From JBFGWM01 sp041588495 (GTDB lineage Bacteria > Pseudomonadota > Gammaproteobacteria > Pseudomonadales > JBFGWM01): DNA of 9,654 bases. The DNA lies in contig JBFGWM010000098.1 in NCBI GenBank assembly GCA_041588495.1, positions 1 through 9,654 of the forward strand, in the 5' to 3' direction. A program made the position numbers and the translations under genes. Numbering within the stretch: position 1 is the stretch's first letter; each line of letters opens with the position of its first letter. Below, piece by piece: positions 6,893 through 9,654 of this stretch. The notes beneath the pieces were generated by a model. That model made no database searches, was not told where the DNA came from, and was given only the letters and a program-made list of their open reading frames with translations.

Positions 6893-8413
6893 GTGGCAAT
6901 AACGAACGACTCGGTCGCGGGGATCGTCCTTACCCTCGATCAAACCAGTGACCTGCTCTCGCTCTGGCAGGCCTCTCCCTTGCAGCTTGTGCACGCGAGT
7001 GCGCCCATGGCACGCATCGTGGAGTCGGAAGAAAACATCGCGGAGGACGTCCACGAGCAGATTGAAGGCCTGGGCGAACAGTCCTTTGTCAGGAACGAGG
7101 GGATCACGGACTGTGATTTCGGAAAATATTTTGTCGGCTCCGTGCGCAGGGTCGAGGGGACCGAATACTATCTCGTTCGCCATGAACGGGTCCCTTTCCC
7201 GTTTGAACTGGCGCACCACCCCCGCAGTCAGAAACTCAGCCATATCGAACATCGCATTGTCCGCAACCTGATTCACGAACTGATGACCCCGGTCAATTCC
7301 ATCGAGGGCCTGGGTACGGAACTCCTGGAACGTTCAGAGGACGACGAGGCTCGCGAAAAATTGCAGATGCTGGAACAGTCCTGCCAGGCGGTGAAGACCC
7401 ACCTGACCGAGATCGTGAACGCGTTCAGCCTGCACAATTACGAGACACGCAGTTTCGAGCTCGAAAACTTCGACCTGTTCGAGACCCTGTTCTCGGTTTC
7501 GAGCAAGGTCAATCGAACCATCACCGAGCATGGGCGCACGCTGGAGTTCCGCGTTGAGTTTCCCTGTGAGCGCACCTCCCTGCCGATCCGCAGTTACCGC
7601 GAATTGTTGGAACAATTGCTGTTGCACCTGCTCGACAATGCCATCAAGTTCACCCCGGATGGCGGAGAGATCGTGCTGCGTATCGAGCTGGAATCCGCCG
7701 CTCACCTGGCTTTCACGGTGTCCGACAACGGTATTGGAATCGACCCCAGCCTGCACAAGCTGATTATTCGCCCCCTTGTGCTGGGTGATATGGAGGACAC
7801 GCGTTCGCACAAGGGGCTGGGCCTGGGCCTGGCGGCCGCGCACGATTGCCTGATGATCATCTGTGACGACGAGGACGTGGAACTGGGTGTGGACTCCGCG
7901 CCCGGGCAGGGGGCCTCGTTCTCTTTCTCAATTCCTTACGTGGAGCCCCCGGTTCTGGATTCTGCCAATTCCGAGGCCGACCTGGAGCTGCCCATGGGGC
8001 GGGAGAACTATCGCGTTCTCGCGGCGGAGGACAATCCCACCCAGCAACTCATCATCAAGCGCCTGCTGACCAAGCTCGGCTACCAGTGCACGGTCTGCCC
8101 CAACGGGATCGATGCGCTGGGCGAATACGTGCGGGGTGACGCGCATTACGACCTGATCCTGATGGACATCCAGATGCCGGGTATTTCCGGGCTGGAGGCC
8201 ACCCGCCTGATCCGTGACTACGAACGGAAAACCGGGCTGGAACCGGTGCCCATCGTGGCCGTGACCGCCAATATCGAGCAGGACGTCCACAGCCAGTGCC
8301 TGCGCGCCGGCATGGACGGCCATCACGGCAAGCCGGTGCGGCCCGTGGTGCTGGACGAGCTGATTCGCCGGGCGCTGCTGGGCAAGAAGCTTCGAGCGGG
8401 CCGCGACAAGTAA
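6893..8413 (+). CDS. Soluble hybrid histidine kinase with receiver domain
   Basis: From GTG 6893 the protein has 506 residues; starts at 6797 or 6857 would add 32 or 12. I see no transmembrane segment, so it is predicted cytoplasmic. Residues about 20-105 form a probable PAS-like sensor region. HisKA follows at about 120-180 with phospho-accepting His128 in HELMTPVNSIEG. The HATPase spans about 215-350: N-box Asn249 in DNAIKF, G1 box DNGIGID at 278-284, G2 box GLGLGL at 308-313. The F-box is degenerate (IIRPLVLGD where IFEPF is usual). A C-terminal receiver at about 375-500 has the acidic pair Glu379-Asp380, phosphoacceptor Asp425 in LMDIQMPG, Thr in AVTAN and Lys480 in GKPV, all intact. Phosphate should pass from His128 to Asp425 and then to an external HPt or back; no HPt or output domain is encoded here. 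It follows the BMP gene and ends 12 bases from the convergent MDR gene. Confidence 0.9.
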   Translation: MAITNDSVAGIVLTLDQTSDLLSLWQASPLQLVHASAPMARIVESEENIAEDVHEQIEGLGEQSFVRNEGITDCDFGKYFVGSVRRVEGTEYYLVRHERVPFPFELAHHPRSQKLSHIEHRIVRNLIHELMTPVNSIEGLGTELLERSEDDEAREKLQMLEQSCQAVKTHLTEIVNAFSLHNYETRSFELENFDLFETLFSVSSKVNRTITEHGRTLEFRVEFPCERTSLPIRSYRELLEQLLLHLLDNAIKFTPDGGEIVLRIELESAAHLAFTVSDNGIGIDPSLHKLIIRPLVLGDMEDTRSHKGLGLGLAAAHDCLMIICDDEDVELGVDSAPGQGASFSFSIPYVEPPVLDSANSEADLELPMGRENYRVLAAEDNPTQQLIIKRLLTKLGYQCTVCPNGIDALGEYVRGDAHYDLILMDIQMPGISGLEATRLIRDYERKTGLEPVPIVAVTANIEQDVHSQCLRAGMDGHHGKPVRPVVLDELIRRALLGKKLRAGRDK

Positions 8414-8425
8414 CCGGTCGGCGGC

Positions 8426-9439
8426 TCAGGCCAGGCGCAATACGACCTTGCCCGTGGACTGTCCCGAGCGCAGGCACTCGATCGCGGCCGGCGCTTCGGC
8501 GAACGGGAACTCGTGGCCGACGTGGGGTGGTGGGATACGGACCTGCGCCAGTTCATCGAACAGGGTGGACAGCAGCTCGACCTGGTCCCACAGCCAGATC
8601 AGGTTGAAGGCCAGCACCGAGCGGTTCTCGCTGATCATCGACAGGACGTCATAGCGCGGCCGGCGCAGGTAGCGCCACAGCGAATGCAGGTAGCGGGGGC
8701 GGTTGCCGCCCGGCGCGAATTCCGCGGCGCCGAACACCACGAGGCGTCCGGCCGGCCGCAGGGCTGCGAAGCTGGCTGCCTGCACGGCGCCGCCAATGGC
8801 ATCCAGCACCAGGTCAAAACTTTCCTCGCCGCGTGCCAGTTGTGCCGCGAAGTCCGGCTCGCGGACCAGGGTGTTTTCGAAGCCGAGGTCGCTGAGAAAG
8901 CGCGCCTTGAGTTGATTGCCCACGGTTCCGACGGGTTCCGCGCCGAGCGCCCGCACCAGTTGCATGGCCTGCAGGCCGACTCCGCCCGCGGCGCTGTGTA
9001 CCAGCACCCGCTGTCCCGGTTTCAGGTTGCCGAGTTCCACCAGCGAATACCAGGCGGTGAGGGTCTGCACCGGGTAGGCGGCGCCCTGGGCAAACGACCA
9101 GTCCGCGGGCAAGGGGCGCAGGTAGGCGGGTTGCGAGTCGATCACCGACGCATAGCCGCCGAAACGCGTCACCCCCATGACCCGGTCGCCGGCCTGGAAC
9201 GTGCCCACCTGGTCGCCGGTCTCCGTCACCGTCCCGGCGAACTCCAGCCCCGGCACGAACCCGCCGCGCGGCGTCGCCGAATACAGGCCGGTGAGTGCGA
9301 AGATGTCTGCGAAGTTGAGCCCGACGGCGGCGACCGCCACGCGCACCCCGTGTGGCGACAGTTCACCAACGGATTGCTCCACCCTGCGCAGCCTTTGCAG
9401 GGCGCCCGCCGCGGGTGTGTACCAGCAGGTTCTCTTCAT
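8426..9439 (-). CDS. MDR-superfamily NAD(P)H quinone oxidoreductase-like protein
   Basis: A 337-residue zinc-independent medium-chain dehydrogenase/reductase of the quinone oxidoreductase/VAT-1-like type, expected to use NADPH to reduce quinones or enones in the cytoplasm. Motifs: AVGLNFADI (38-46) and GLEFAGTV (65-72) in the GroES-like catalytic part, YPVQTLTAWYSL (122-133), and the Rossmann nucleotide loop AAGGVGLQAM (150-159), with DAIGG at 213-217 and GRLVVFGA (231-238). No structural zinc Cys cluster is present. The ATG at 9439 is chosen because a GGTGA Shine-Dalgarno lies 7 bases upstream and the family alignment starts here. ATG 9460 or the longer frame to 9565 would add non-homologous residues. 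The insert at about 240-285 (RPRYLHSLWRYLRRPRYDV) resembles the segment found in VAT-1-like members. It is convergent with the kinase and has no operon partner in view. The exact substrate is not predictable. Confidence 0.9.
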   Translation of the reverse strand: MKRTCWYTPAAGALQRLRRVEQSVGELSPHGVRVAVAAVGLNFADIFALTGLYSATPRGGFVPGLEFAGTVTETGDQVGTFQAGDRVMGVTRFGGYASVIDSQPAYLRPLPADWSFAQGAAYPVQTLTAWYSLVELGNLKPGQRVLVHSAAGGVGLQAMQLVRALGAEPVGTVGNQLKARFLSDLGFENTLVREPDFAAQLARGEESFDLVLDAIGGAVQAASFAALRPAGRLVVFGAAEFAPGGNRPRYLHSLWRYLRRPRYDVLSMISENRSVLAFNLIWLWDQVELLSTLFDELAQVRIPPPHVGHEFPFAEAPAAIECLRSGQSTGKVVLRLA

Positions 9440-9524
9440 CGACGATTCACCCGTTTGCATGCGCCGTCCGTGGGTGTTCAAGGATCGTGCAAACGCGGCG
9501 TGGGTGGCAATACCCGGGAGGGGC

Positions 9525-9548
9525 CCGACCGTTCCGGGGCGGGGTCGG
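9525..9548. repeat. Inverted repeat upstream of the MDR gene
   Basis: CCGACC (9525-9530) and GGTCGG (9543-9548) form a perfect 6-bp stem with a 12-base loop, between the tRNA and the MDR gene. No T-tract follows on either strand. It could be a regulator site or part of tRNA 3' processing; this is not decidable from sequence. Confidence 0.25.
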
Positions 9549-9605
9549 ACCGGTCTTCGAAACAAAGCGTGTCGCGGACGAGATTGCAGGTTTTCGGAAG
9601 GGTGT

Positions 9606-9654
9606 TGGTGCCCCTGACAGGAGTCGAACCTGTGACCTATCGCTTCGTACCACC
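9606..9654 (-). tRNA. tRNA 3' half, probably tRNA-Arg(ACG), cut by window edge
   Basis: Read on the minus strand, the 3' end is complete: T-stem ACAGG / CCTGT around TTCGACT (9617-9633), variable loop AGGTC (9634-9638), acceptor 3' strand CAGGGGC (9610-9616), discriminator A and an encoded CCA (9606-9608). Above the variable loop comes the anticodon-stem 3' strand GCGAT (9639-9643), then a loop ending T-ACG-AA, so standard spacing gives anticodon ACG (9646-9648). ACG and an A discriminator fit arginine. The last visible bases do not pair with GCGAT: base 32 would be G, and the next four read GGTG instead of a complement. The 5' half is outside the window, so identity and integrity are uncertain. 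Confidence 0.75.

Noticed and set aside
9447..9653. Small minus-strand frame running through the tRNA (contains SQVRLLSGAP)
   Set aside because: This peptide is a familiar false translation of tRNA T-arm sequence; the RNA gene explains it.
1..9654. CRISPR array, insertion sequence or integrase
   Set aside because: No regularly spaced repeats, terminal inverted repeats flanking a transposase, or recombinase motifs are present.

Overview
The window is GC-rich DNA with dense protein coding. The gene families, the 3' CCA encoded within the tRNA gene and the codon use fit a high-GC proteobacterium, most likely a gammaproteobacterium. This is inferred from style, since no taxonomic marker gene is present. 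I see no insertion sequence, phage gene, CRISPR array or integrase.

Layout, left to right. (1) The 3' part of a TPR-CHAT protease gene on the + strand, cut by the left edge. (2) Convergent to it, a minus-strand gene for a three-helix membrane protein with a large soluble domain that resembles DUF3137. (3) A 322-base divergent intergenic region with a candidate promoter on each side. (4) A + strand PhoD-family phosphatase with a Tat signal and an unusual hydrophobic, basic C-terminal tail. (5) A + strand BMP-family periplasmic binding protein, without a lipobox and without transporter genes beside it. (6) A + strand soluble hybrid histidine kinase with a PAS-like region, HisKA, HATPase and receiver. 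(7) Convergent to it, a minus-strand MDR-family quinone oxidoreductase-like gene. (8) At the right edge, the 3' half of a minus-strand tRNA, probably Arg(ACG).

How the genes work together. PhoD and the BMP protein are both predicted to act outside the cytoplasm. PhoD releases phosphate from phosphate esters, and BMP proteins classically bind nucleosides or related ligands. The kinase follows the BMP gene in the same direction and could be its regulatory partner, but it has no visible membrane segment, so direct periplasmic sensing is doubtful. The other genes look like separate transcription units, given the convergent pairs and long gaps.

I find no clear undescribed system. The parts most worth following are the BMP-kinase pair, the C-terminal tail on PhoD, the uncharacterised membrane protein beside the CHAT protease, and the anomalous tRNA end.
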